Shown: in pieces, positions 27,075 to 35,230 of the stretch
Numbering within the stretch: position 1 is the first letter of the stretch
Layout: each line of letters begins with the position of its first letter
NCBI RefSeq assembly: GCF_016718685.1
Contig: NZ_JADKCX010000039.1
Coordinates: 1-49,633, forward strand
Length of the DNA: 49,633 nucleotides
Source of the DNA: Haliscomenobacter sp.
Lineage (GTDB): Bacteria; Bacteroidota; Bacteroidia; Chitinophagales; Saprospiraceae
Direction of reading: 5' to 3'
Translations under genes and position numbers: made by a program
Notes under the pieces: generated by a model
What the model was told of the DNA's origin: nothing
Database searches by the model: none
The model's input: only the letters and a program-made list of their open reading frames with translations

Positions 27075-27814
27075 ACTTCGCCTTTGCCATTGAGAATTTC
27101 GGCAATGTGCACAACCTTGACTCCACTGTTGTTGCGCCGCAAAATTCCTTCCAGATGCATGAGGCAGGACACATCGGCACCAGCGATGTATTCGGCACCG
27201 TGCTGAACATGATCGGCTACACGATCCTTACCCATTTTGACTGAAACGGCTTCTTCCATTACGCTGAAAGTACCACCAAAACCGCAACATTCGTCCGTTC
27301 TGCTGAGGGGAATCAGTTCGAGTCCTTTGACGAGTTTGAGCAATTGTGCGGGTTTGGAAAAGGGCTCGGCCATCAGTTCCGACATTTGGGACAAACCCAG
27401 GCCCCGCTGCCCATGGCAACTTTGGTGAAAACCTACCCGATGCGGGAAATGAGCATCCAAACTTTCTACTTTGAGTACATCGACCAAAAACTCACAAAGT
27501 TCAAACACCTTACCCCGTAAGGCGGTGGCTTTCTCCGGCTGTTTTTCATCGTGCAGGTGGTCTTTGAGGTGTAGAATGCAACTGCCGGAGGGACCAACGA
27601 CGTAATCGTATTCTGCAAAATTGCGAATAAACAAAGTATCGCAGTCATGGCTCAAATGTTCAAACCCGCTGTTGGCCATTGGTTGGCCACAGCAGGTTTG
27701 ATTCAAGGGAAAACCGACCGTACAGCCGAATTTTTCCAACAACTGCAAAGTTGCAATGCCTACCTGCGGGTAGAATTGGTCAACGTAGCAGGGAATAAAC
27801 AATCCAACTTTCAT
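27071..27814 (-). CDS. lutA: LutA/GlpC-type (Fe-S) oxidoreductase subunit
   Basis: This 247-residue protein has two cysteine-rich CCG domains. NQTCCGQPMANSGF is the first; the second is RTDECCGFGGTFSV, preceded by HQSCHGQRGLGL. The N-terminus MKVGLFIPCYVDQFYPQVG is typical of LutA, part of the LutABC L-lactate utilisation complex that feeds electrons from lactate to the quinone pool. The partners lutB and lutC are not next to it in this window, so the role as lactate enzyme is inferred from the subfamily. It is adjacent to the DUF1080 gene (3 bases), in the same direction. Confidence 0.85.
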   Translation of the reverse strand: MKVGLFIPCYVDQFYPQVGIATLQLLEKFGCTVGFPLNQTCCGQPMANSGFEHLSHDCDTLFIRNFAEYDYVVGPSGSCILHLKDHLHDEKQPEKATALRGKVFELCEFLVDVLKVESLDAHFPHRVGFHQSCHGQRGLGLSQMSELMAEPFSKPAQLLKLVKGLELIPLSRTDECCGFGGTFSVMEEAVSVKMGKDRVADHVQHGAEYIAGADVSCLMHLEGILRRNNSGVKVVHIAEILNGKGEV

Positions 27815-27817
27815 TCC

Positions 27818-29188
27818 TTATAAGGTTCGAATCTTGATGCTGCGGTAGTACACGGTATTGCCGTGGTCTTGCAAAAGGATATGGCCTTGATCATTGGTGC
27901 CAAAACCTTCAAAACCGTTGTATTTGCTGCGTGCTACCAACGCGGCGAAGATATTGCTTTTGCGCTCGTATTCCAATACTTTGAAACCATTCAACCAGTG
28001 CTGAACGATGTTGTTGGGCATGACTACGATGCGGGCCTGACACCATTCGCCAACTTTGCGATGAAAACGGGCGTCCAGTTTGTAAGACGGTATCAAGTCA
28101 TAAAGACTGGCCAACGTGCGGTTGCCCGCAGCGCCCATTTTGGCGTCGGGGTGTTTTTCATCGTCGAGCAACTGGTACTCCAGTCCAATGGCAGACCCCC
28201 CTTTGCTGTCAAATTTTTCGCTCACAAAATATTTTACTCCTGAATTGGCACCCGGAGTGAGTTTGAAATCAAAAGTCAGTTCAAAAGCCTTGAATTCTTC
28301 CTTGCTGACGATGTCGCCAAAACTGCGCGATTCGGACCCATCACTGCCTTGGATAAACAGCACACCATTGTTCACCCCCCAGCCCGCTTCAGGTGCGGTG
28401 GTTTTGAAGGCCGAGCGCCAGCCGTCCAGATTTTGGCCGTTGAACAACAAGCGCCAGCCCAGTTTTTTTTCGGCCTCACTGAGGCTGTTGGGCTTGAGGT
28501 TGATAACCGGACAATTGTTGCTGGGTTTGGCTACAATATCGGCTCCGGTTTGGATGCGGATGTTGCGCCAACGCACTTTTTTACCCAACAAGCTTTGGTC
28601 GTTGCCAATGGAGTGAACCTGCAAGGCAATGAAGCCTTTTTCCACCAGCGTATCGACCAAATTGGCGGTAGGAATATCGTTGATCCAGGTACGAATGTTG
28701 CCGTCGATGGCTTCAATGCGGTATTTGTTCCAGGCAGCGTTGGGTTTAAAGGCCTTTTGTCCTTCTGGATTGATGTTGAGGTTGTACAACCACTGGCGGC
28801 GTTGCTCATCGTAAATGCCACCCGACCAGGCACGGGCAGAGGGATCTACTTCGGCTTGAGGGCCATATACGACTTCATTGCCGTCCTTGTTCGTTTTGAG
28901 GTTGCTGCGAAACTGGATGCCCGAGTTCATGGTGCCTTCCAGCGACAATTCGAGCTCCAAAACGAAGTTGTCGTACATTTTATCACTGCACAAAAAAGTA
29001 TTGGGGGTATTTGCTGCGGTCGTGCCGATGATCTCGTTGTTGCCAATGGTATACGTGGCATTACCCCCTTTTTGAGTCCAACCTTTAAGGGTTTTTCCAT
29101 CAAAAAGGGAAGTCCACTTCCCGGCTTGAGCTGAAATACTCATGGTGATGCCAAGCAGTAAGCTCAGCAGCATTAGCTGTTTTTTCAT
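27818..29188 (-). CDS. Secreted protein with two DUF1080 (3-keto-disaccharide hydrolase) domains
   Basis: The protein has 456 residues. A signal peptide (KKQLMLLSLLLGITMSISAQ) is followed by two tandem lectin-like beta-sandwich domains. Domain 1 starts KWTSLFDGKTLKGWTQKG and has NSGIQFRSN. Domain 2 starts GWRLLFNGQNLDGWRS and has ANSGVKYFVSEKF. Both contain the YGPQAEVD/LEYQLLDD block that ends the substrate sheet. DUF1080 proteins bind or hydrolyse sugars, including 3-keto-glycosides; many domains have no tested role. The protein should be periplasmic or exported. The start at 29188 follows from the signal peptide. It is divergent from the sulfatase lipoprotein, and both may act on the same polysaccharide (inference). 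Confidence 0.88.
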   Translation of the reverse strand: MKKQLMLLSLLLGITMSISAQAGKWTSLFDGKTLKGWTQKGGNATYTIGNNEIIGTTAANTPNTFLCSDKMYDNFVLELELSLEGTMNSGIQFRSNLKTNKDGNEVVYGPQAEVDPSARAWSGGIYDEQRRQWLYNLNINPEGQKAFKPNAAWNKYRIEAIDGNIRTWINDIPTANLVDTLVEKGFIALQVHSIGNDQSLLGKKVRWRNIRIQTGADIVAKPSNNCPVINLKPNSLSEAEKKLGWRLLFNGQNLDGWRSAFKTTAPEAGWGVNNGVLFIQGSDGSESRSFGDIVSKEEFKAFELTFDFKLTPGANSGVKYFVSEKFDSKGGSAIGLEYQLLDDEKHPDAKMGAAGNRTLASLYDLIPSYKLDARFHRKVGEWCQARIVVMPNNIVQHWLNGFKVLEYERKSNIFAALVARSKYNGFEGFGTNDQGHILLQDHGNTVYYRSIKIRTL

Positions 29189-29354
29189 GTTCACGATGCT
29201 GTAACTTTGTTTTACAAGTACAATTTTCAGTAGTAAAGACTTAAATATAGTGCTTAACCCTGAACGGTGCTGTGCATATTCATGGATTTTATGGTACATT
29301 TATTTTCGACCAATTGACTTCTTTTTATTTTTATACATACCCTTAACCAGGAAT

Positions 29355-30744
29355 ATGAAAAAATCAAACTTCTTTTTTATCCTGATGACCATTATTTTAT
29401 TCGGGTGTTCATTTTTGTCAAATACCCACACTTCCCCCAAAAAGCCCAATATCATCTTCATTTTGACCGATGACCACCGTTGGGATGCTTTGGGTTACGC
29501 AGGTAACCGTTTGATTCACACGCCAGAAATGGATAAACTGGCGAAGGCGGGGGTCTATTTCCGAAAAGCAATGGTTACGACCCCGATTTGTGCAGCGAGC
29601 AGAGCGAGTATTCTTACCGGAACGTACGAACGAAGACATGGCTATACTTTTCAGAAAGAAGCAATCAGCAAAGAATTCATGGATTCCTCGTACCCCAAAT
29701 TACTGCGGAATGCTGGATATTACACCGGCTTTTATGGAAAATTTGGAGTGAAATACGCGTATAAAAATGAGATATTTGATGTCTATGAAGATTATGACCG
29801 CAATACCAATTTTAAAGACAAACGCGGCTATTTTTATAAAACACTAGGTAAAGATACGGTCCATTTAACACGCTATACCGGGCAAAAAGGCACTCGATTT
29901 TATTGACAAAGCTACTGCCGATCAACCCTTTTGTTTATCACTCAGCTTTAGTGCCCCTCACGCCCACGATGAAGCTCCTGACCAATATTTTTGGGATAAA
30001 TCAACGGAGCACTTGCTACAAGGAGTGACCATGCCAGGACCGGACTTGGCTGATGATTCATTTTTTAATGCCTTGCCTGACAAGGTAAAAGCAGGTTTTA
30101 GTCGCTTAAGATGGACCTGGAGATTTGATACCCCTGAAAAATATCAACAGAGTGTGAAAGGATACTATCGGATGATTTCAGGCATTGATCTGGAGATAGC
30201 CAAGATTCGGAAACAGCTCAAAAAGAAAGGCCTGGAAAAAAATACCATCATCATACTCATGGGTGACAATGGTTATTTTTTGGGGGAAAGGCAGTTGGCA
30301 GACAAGTGGTTGATGTATGACAATTCCATCAGGGTACCGCTGATCATCTTTGACCCAAGAAGTGGTAAACATCTGGATATTGATGAGATCGCACTGAACA
30401 TTGATGTGGCTGCGACTATGTTGGACATGGCCGGGGTTAATCACCCAAAAAATTGGCAAGGGAAGAGCCTTTTTTCCTTGATATCAGGAGCAAGTAGAAC
30501 TTTGCAGAGGGATACAGTGCTGATTGAACACCTCTGGCAATTCAAGGAAATTCCACCCAGCGAAGGGCTTAGAACCAAAGATTTGAAATATTTCAGGTAT
30601 GTCAATGACCGATCCATCGAAGAACTCTATGATTTACGGCATGACCCGAAAGAGATCGTGAACCTGGTCCGAGATGTAAAATACCAACAGTTGTTACACA
30701 AGATGCGCGAAAAAACGGAGCAGCTCATTGTAACCCATCAATAA
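29355..30744 (+). CDS. Sulfatase lipoprotein, one-base frameshift
   Basis: From 29355 a lipoprotein signal (FFFILMTIILFGC) leads into the alkaline phosphatase-like fold, PNIIFILTDDHRWDALGYAG. The metal pair is DD and the formylglycine site is CAASRASILTG (C-x-A-S-R). After YTGQK the frame breaks near 29890 in an A run and resumes ALDFIDKATADQPFCLSLSF and SAPHAHDE. MGDNGYFLGERQLADKW holds the second metal site. The last block, RYVNDRSIEELYDLRHDPKEI, is the usual C-terminus. Joined length is about 463 residues. Sulfatases of this group strip sulfate from polysaccharides in the periplasm or at the cell surface. The true substrate is not known. A maturase for Cys-to-formylglycine is not in this window. 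Confidence 0.9.
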
Positions 30745-30805
30745 CAGTGATCAGCAAACCTTAATAAACATCGGCTGATCGCCATTCTTGTTGTACCTGA
30801 AAAAC

Positions 30806-33370
30806 TTACATTTTGACTATTTTTCGGGCAATTTGCTGTTTCCCATCGCTGATTTGCAGCCAGTACAGCCCTTTTTTCCAAAGGGCTGTTGAGAGGCGGA
30901 GCTGTTTATCGCGGTTACTGCCCAGCGTTTGGGCCATGATGATTCGGCCGGTAGCGTCAAAAACTTTGAGGTTCCAGCTGGATTGTAGATCGGGCGATTG
31001 CCACTCCAGTTTGAGTTCCTCCGCAAAGGGCTGTGGATATACTTTAAGCAGATGGTCAGGCAAGTTGATGACGGATGTGGAAGTAATCAGCCCACCGATT
31101 AAATTGCGCAAGGGATAGGTAAGAATGGATTTGCCATGGGTACCTACGATCAGTTCGTTTTTGGCCACATTCCAGGCCAGGCTATACGCAGCGATAATGG
31201 GCATATTGCCCCCCAGCCGATACCAGTTTCGGCCCCCATTGACACTGGAGTAGACACCGCCATCGGTAGCCACGAACAGGATCGAATCGTTGTATCCCGG
31301 CAGTACAATAAAATCATTGATGGCCAGAGGAGGGAGATCACCCGCCAAAGAGGTCCAGGTGTTACCCAGATTGCGACTAACGTGTAAGTGGGGGCGGAGG
31401 TCGTTGTCGCGGTATCCCGAATGGCTGACGTAAAGGGTATTGGCATTGCTGGGCGAGGTTTTAACTGCGGTGACGTAGCGTTCAGGAAGTCCGGCATCAA
31501 TGCGCTTCCAGGAAGTCCCCACATCCCCGGTGTACCACACGTTGCCATCGCTGGTACCGGCCATAATCAGTTCCGGATTTAATACGGATTCATGCAGACA
31601 GGAAAGGGTGTGAAAATTGCGCCCATATATTTCCCCATCTGTCAAGTCTGGACTGATGGGTTTCCATACTGTTTCTGAGCCTGTTGTGTTCTGGTAGACC
31701 CGGTGTGTGCCCGTGTAAAGAACTTGTGGATCATGGCTACTCATGACCAATGGCGCGTCCCAGTTGACCCGATCAGTGCGGTCAATGCCCCGAATGGCGA
31801 GTTGGAAAAAGCTCCCGCCGTTGGTACTTACGCGCAGGACTCCGTTCTGGGTTTGTGCCCACATCACTTTGGGATCAAGAGGATTGAACCGCATTTGAAA
31901 ACCGTCACCCCCTTCCATGCGGATCCAATTTTCGCTGAGGTTTTCACCACTCACTGTTCCATGATCTTGGGCCCCACCGTAGTAGCGGTTTGGGAAATGT
32001 GGATTGTATTCAACCCGGTAAAATTGAGTGGTGGGAATAGATTCAATGTCGGTCCAGAATGGGTCTCCTTTGATGTTCTTATTGAGTCCCCCATCACTGC
32101 CCACAATAATGTCACCCGAGGGCGTAAACACCAGCGCATGTTTGTCCGAGTGGATACTGGCATCACCAACTGTAGTCCAGGTAAGGCCACCGTTGCTGGT
32201 TTTCCACAGAGAAATACAGAGCAAGTAAATTTCATTGGGATCTTTGGGGTTTACGGCAATTTTACCAAAATACCAGCCCATCCCACCCATCACGGAGCCG
32301 GGCAAATTGGATTTGCCGGGGCCGAGCAATGCTTCCCAGTTGTTACCTTCATCTGCCGTACGGTAAATGTTCAACAATTGGGAGTTGGCATCGCTGTACA
32401 CCGCAAAAACCAGATTGGGTTCGCCGGAATAAAAGGCCAGGCCAATTCTGCCCAGATTGCCAGTTGGCAAGCCACCCTCCATTTTGACGCAGCTAGAACC
32501 ACTGTCGGTACTTTTGAAAATACCCGAATCGGGGCCGGCAATAATGGATTCCCGACTGTTGCGGATGCGGTTCCAGGAGCAGGCGTACAAAGTTTTGGGA
32601 TTCCTGGGATCGATGACCAGGTCGATGATGCCTGCTTGTTCACTGACAAACAAAGATTGCCGCCAGGTTTTGCCTCCGTCGTTGCTGGTATACAGTCCCT
32701 TTTGGCGGTTGCGCTCAAAAGGCAGGCCCATGGTGCCCACGTGAATGCGTTGCGAATTACTGGGATCGATGATGATTTTGGAAATGATCCGGGTGGCTTC
32801 GAGGCCAATTTTAGTCCAGCTTTGCCCTCCGTTGATGGAGCGGTACAGCCCGTCGCCCAAAAATGGATATCCGGTGATGTTGGGGTCTCCAGTGCCCACG
32901 TACACTATTTCCGGATTGTTGGGGTCGATGGCAATGGCCCCGATGGCCAAATAGGCTCGATCATCAAAGACCGGAGACCAGGAATTGCCTCCGTTGGTGG
33001 TTTTAAATAAGCCACCACTGGAAAACCCCACATAAATGATTTTTTCGTTGTGGGGATGCACCGCGATGGCATTGACCCTGGCACCAATGTTGCCGGGACC
33101 TTTGACATCCCAGCTCTCGCTAAAACCGAGTGGAGGGGTACTGCGTAGTGCCATTTGGGCTTTGGCCTGTTCTAGTGCAGCGCTGTAGGCTTTTTCCGAA
33201 AAAGTGGCCTCAGGATAAGCTCTTTGCAAATAAAAATGATCGGCGGGAGCGTGTTTCGTGTCGAATCCAAACTGCCCAGGTTTGGGAGTCGTTGTTGTAC
33301 TGGGCTGGCAAGACCAACACATCAACGAGGAAATAACGAACAATAAGTAGTGGTTGAGGCAATTTGGCAT
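30806..33370 (-). CDS. Sortilin-like beta-propeller protein with T9SS sorting domain
   Basis: This intact 854-residue exported protein has a lipoprotein-like leader (LLFVISSLMCWSC). Repeats of BNR/Asp-box type fill most of it: GLFKTTNGGNSWSPVF, GLYRSINGGQSWTKIG, GLYTSNDGGKTWRQS, GIFKSTDSG, LWKTSNGGLTWTTVG and GVYSSVNGGRNWYRLG. They fit one or two ten-bladed VPS10/sortilin-like propellers. The last 80 residues, from LLKVYPQPFAEELKLEW to GLYWLQISDGKQQIARKIVK, form a type A T9SS C-terminal sorting domain. The protein should thus be exported over the outer membrane and attached. Function is unknown; similar proteins are often annotated glycosyl hydrolase without proof. It is transcribed alone. 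Confidence 0.9.
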   Translation of the reverse strand: MPNCLNHYLLFVISSLMCWSCQPSTTTTPKPGQFGFDTKHAPADHFYLQRAYPEATFSEKAYSAALEQAKAQMALRSTPPLGFSESWDVKGPGNIGARVNAIAVHPHNEKIIYVGFSSGGLFKTTNGGNSWSPVFDDRAYLAIGAIAIDPNNPEIVYVGTGDPNITGYPFLGDGLYRSINGGQSWTKIGLEATRIISKIIIDPSNSQRIHVGTMGLPFERNRQKGLYTSNDGGKTWRQSLFVSEQAGIIDLVIDPRNPKTLYACSWNRIRNSRESIIAGPDSGIFKSTDSGSSCVKMEGGLPTGNLGRIGLAFYSGEPNLVFAVYSDANSQLLNIYRTADEGNNWEALLGPGKSNLPGSVMGGMGWYFGKIAVNPKDPNEIYLLCISLWKTSNGGLTWTTVGDASIHSDKHALVFTPSGDIIVGSDGGLNKNIKGDPFWTDIESIPTTQFYRVEYNPHFPNRYYGGAQDHGTVSGENLSENWIRMEGGDGFQMRFNPLDPKVMWAQTQNGVLRVSTNGGSFFQLAIRGIDRTDRVNWDAPLVMSSHDPQVLYTGTHRVYQNTTGSETVWKPISPDLTDGEIYGRNFHTLSCLHESVLNPELIMAGTSDGNVWYTGDVGTSWKRIDAGLPERYVTAVKTSPSNANTLYVSHSGYRDNDLRPHLHVSRNLGNTWTSLAGDLPPLAINDFIVLPGYNDSILFVATDGGVYSSVNGGRNWYRLGGNMPIIAAYSLAWNVAKNELIVGTHGKSILTYPLRNLIGGLITSTSVINLPDHLLKVYPQPFAEELKLEWQSPDLQSSWNLKVFDATGRIIMAQTLGSNRDKQLRLSTALWKKGLYWLQISDGKQQIARKIVKM

Positions 33371-33428
33371 GGGATTCTGAATGGTTAGACACGAGTTAGC
33401 TCAAAATCAGGATACATCAAAATACAAA

Positions 33429-33965
33429 CTATTTATTGGGAAACTGCTTGAAAAAATCTTTTAAATCGGTGGCATCCTCGGGCTTCATCCGACCACTCAA
33501 GATCAAGCGAATTTCGCGCCGGCGGGGGGCACTGTCGAAGCGGTTCTGCTCAATTTCGGTCAGTGGAATAACGGGAGGGATGCTGATCGGGCTGCCGTTG
33601 GCATCGTCTAGGGCTACAAAACTATAGTAGGCGTGGTTGCAACGCCGGGCATTTTGCCCTTTGATGTCGGCGGCAAATACTTCGACGTAAACTTCCAGGG
33701 AGCTGTTGAAAGCACGGGTGACGGTGGCCTCGAGGGTAACCACATCACCCACCTTGATGGGGCGTTGAAAAGAGACGTGGTCAACCGAAGCCGTCACAAC
33801 GTGTCGTTCACAATGTTTGCCAGCACAAATGGCACTGGCGATGTCCATCCATCGCAATAAATTGCCTCCCATCAGGTTGCCCATGGGGTTGGCATCGTTG
33901 GGCATGACCATTTCGGTCATTACCGAACGCGATTCAGTAACACGTTTGGGTTCTAAAGTTTGCAT
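33429..33965 (-). CDS. Acyl-CoA thioesterase, hotdog fold
   Basis: This 178-residue protein starts RVTESRSVMTEMVMPNDANP and has GNLMGGNLLRWMDIASAICAGKHC, the central helix and catalytic loop of the acyl-CoA thioesterase (BFIT/YciA-like) group. HVSFQRPIKVGDVVTLEATV and SLEVYVEVFA complete the sheet. It should cleave acyl-CoA to free acid and CoA in the cytoplasm. Chain-length preference cannot be read. The gene stands alone, between the T9SS cargo gene and a repeat copy. Confidence 0.88.
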   Translation of the reverse strand: MQTLEPKRVTESRSVMTEMVMPNDANPMGNLMGGNLLRWMDIASAICAGKHCERHVVTASVDHVSFQRPIKVGDVVTLEATVTRAFNSSLEVYVEVFAADIKGQNARRCNHAYYSFVALDDANGSPISIPPVIPLTEIEQNRFDSAPRRREIRLILSGRMKPEDATDLKDFFKQFPNK

Positions 33966-33995
33966 GGATGTGATTTTGTTTTGTTGAGCAACCGT

Positions 33996-34036
33996 AAGTA
34001 GTGGGCAAAATGAACATTTATTTTTTTATCGCCCCT
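33996..34036. repeat. Dispersed palindrome, single-arm copy 2
   Basis: The reverse complement reads aggggcgataaaaaaataaa followed by tgttcattttgcccactactt. It matches the left arm of the palindrome at 8748-8863 with one substitution, and ends with the cactactt that borders the right arm there. It lies between the conserved hypothetical gene and the thioesterase gene. Confidence 0.8.
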
Positions 34037-34047
34037 AAGGACTGCCA

Positions 34048-34443
34048 TTACCGGATCATTACTCCTTTTTTCTCTAAAAAAGGAATGGTCGTAAAATGAT
34101 CTTTGGATATGCTTCCGTGTACAAAAACGTACTTCTTGTCGTACATCAGTTCATCGTACACAAAACTTACCCAATATTCGTTAGCCAAAGAGAACAATTT
34201 GTCCTGAATGGGTTCGATCAAAGTATAAGATTGGCCCGGAACTTCTTCAAAAAAGTGGCGAAGTGTAGTGGTTTTTACCCTTTCTCCTTCAATTTCGCCA
34301 TAACCGTTTGAATTGATTAACACACAGGTGAGGGGATCCTGCTTGAAATTCAACAAGTATACATCCCATAGATCGTCTTCTGCTCCGGGTACGATGGCAA
34401 TGGCCAGGTCTTCAACTTTGGGAATTAAAATGTCTTTTTTCAT
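34048..34443 (-). CDS. Conserved Bacteroidota hypothetical protein coupled to lipB
   Basis: This is a 131-residue acidic, soluble protein without recognised domain. It has LWDVYLLNFKQDPLTCVLIN, NGYGEIEGERVKTTTLRHFF and EYWVSFVYDELMYDKKYVFV. I recall similar hypothetical proteins in other Bacteroidota, so it is likely conserved, but no function is known to me. Its ATG overlaps the lipB stop (ATGA at 34443-34440), so translation is coupled to the octanoyltransferase. Confidence 0.8.
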   Translation of the reverse strand: MKKDILIPKVEDLAIAIVPGAEDDLWDVYLLNFKQDPLTCVLINSNGYGEIEGERVKTTTLRHFFEEVPGQSYTLIEPIQDKLFSLANEYWVSFVYDELMYDKKYVFVHGSISKDHFTTIPFLEKKGVMIR

Positions 34444-35174
34444 TCAATAGTGTTTACGGGAATAGCAAATTCAAAACCAAAAACCTGGGCAAAATGATGC
34501 TTTAAACGCTGTTTTACTTCGTCTATGTCTTGATACCGACCTAACTCTTTGGCCAGTGAAGTCACCGCCTTGTCTTCGTCTACAATTCCACACGGAATGA
34601 TGTGTTCAAAATGAGTGAGGTCGGTATTGATGTTGAATGCAAAACCATGCATGGTAACCCAACGACTCAGGTGTACCCCGATGGCGCAGATTTTGCGCAG
34701 GGGTTTTTCGTCACTAGCTTCCAACCAAACGCCGGTGTATTTTTCCACCCGGATTCCTTGAAGGCCATAGGTCGCTAGGGTGTGGATGACGGCCTCTTCC
34801 AAAGTACGCACATAGCGGTGTACATCCGTAAAAAATCGATCCAGGTCAAAAATGGGATACCCGACAATTTGTCCAGGGCCGTGATAGGTGATGTCCCCAC
34901 CACGGTTGATTTTAAAAAACTCAAATCCAGCTTGTTGCAAAGAAGGGCTGTCGAGCAAAAGATTGTCCATCGATCCACTTTTGCCGAGCGTATACACCGG
35001 AGGATGTTCACAAAACAGCAGGTAATGCAAACCGGAAGAGGGAGGCGAGGGCATGACTTCAGCTTTGCGCAAAGCAAGTTTGCGCTCCACAACTTCGTGG
35101 TGCAACTGTGTTTGGAAGTCCCAGGCTTCCTGGTAGGACATGCGCCCTAAATCCTTAAAAATCACCTGCTCCAT
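34440..35174 (-). CDS. lipB: Octanoyl-[ACP]:protein octanoyltransferase LipB
   Basis: LipB moves octanoate from ACP to lipoyl domains, the first step of lipoate synthesis. The protein has 244 residues. INRGGDITYHGPGQIVGYPIFDL is the substrate block. KICAIGVHLSRWVTMHGFAFNIN holds the catalytic lysine, and FEHIIPCGI holds the catalytic cysteine. The LLFCEHPPVYTLGKSG block is normal. The start at 35174 is the only good one. lipA is not in the window. The gene overlaps the conserved hypothetical by four bases. Confidence 0.94.
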   Translation of the reverse strand: MEQVIFKDLGRMSYQEAWDFQTQLHHEVVERKLALRKAEVMPSPPSSGLHYLLFCEHPPVYTLGKSGSMDNLLLDSPSLQQAGFEFFKINRGGDITYHGPGQIVGYPIFDLDRFFTDVHRYVRTLEEAVIHTLATYGLQGIRVEKYTGVWLEASDEKPLRKICAIGVHLSRWVTMHGFAFNINTDLTHFEHIIPCGIVDEDKAVTSLAKELGRYQDIDEVKQRLKHHFAQVFGFEFAIPVNTIE

Positions 35175-35230
35175 ACCCTGTAAAAAATGTGGCGCAAAGG
35201 TAATATTCTGGGGAATATAATCCAGTTTTT

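Noticed and set aside
27071..27814. Complete lutABC lactate operon
   Set aside because: Only the LutA-like subunit is present; neighbouring genes are sufU and a DUF1080 protein.
31703..33010. 435-codon open frame antisense to the T9SS beta-propeller gene
   Set aside because: It lies wholly opposite a gene with clear repeats and sorting domain, has low-complexity composition and no known motif; it is a shadow of the codon bias.
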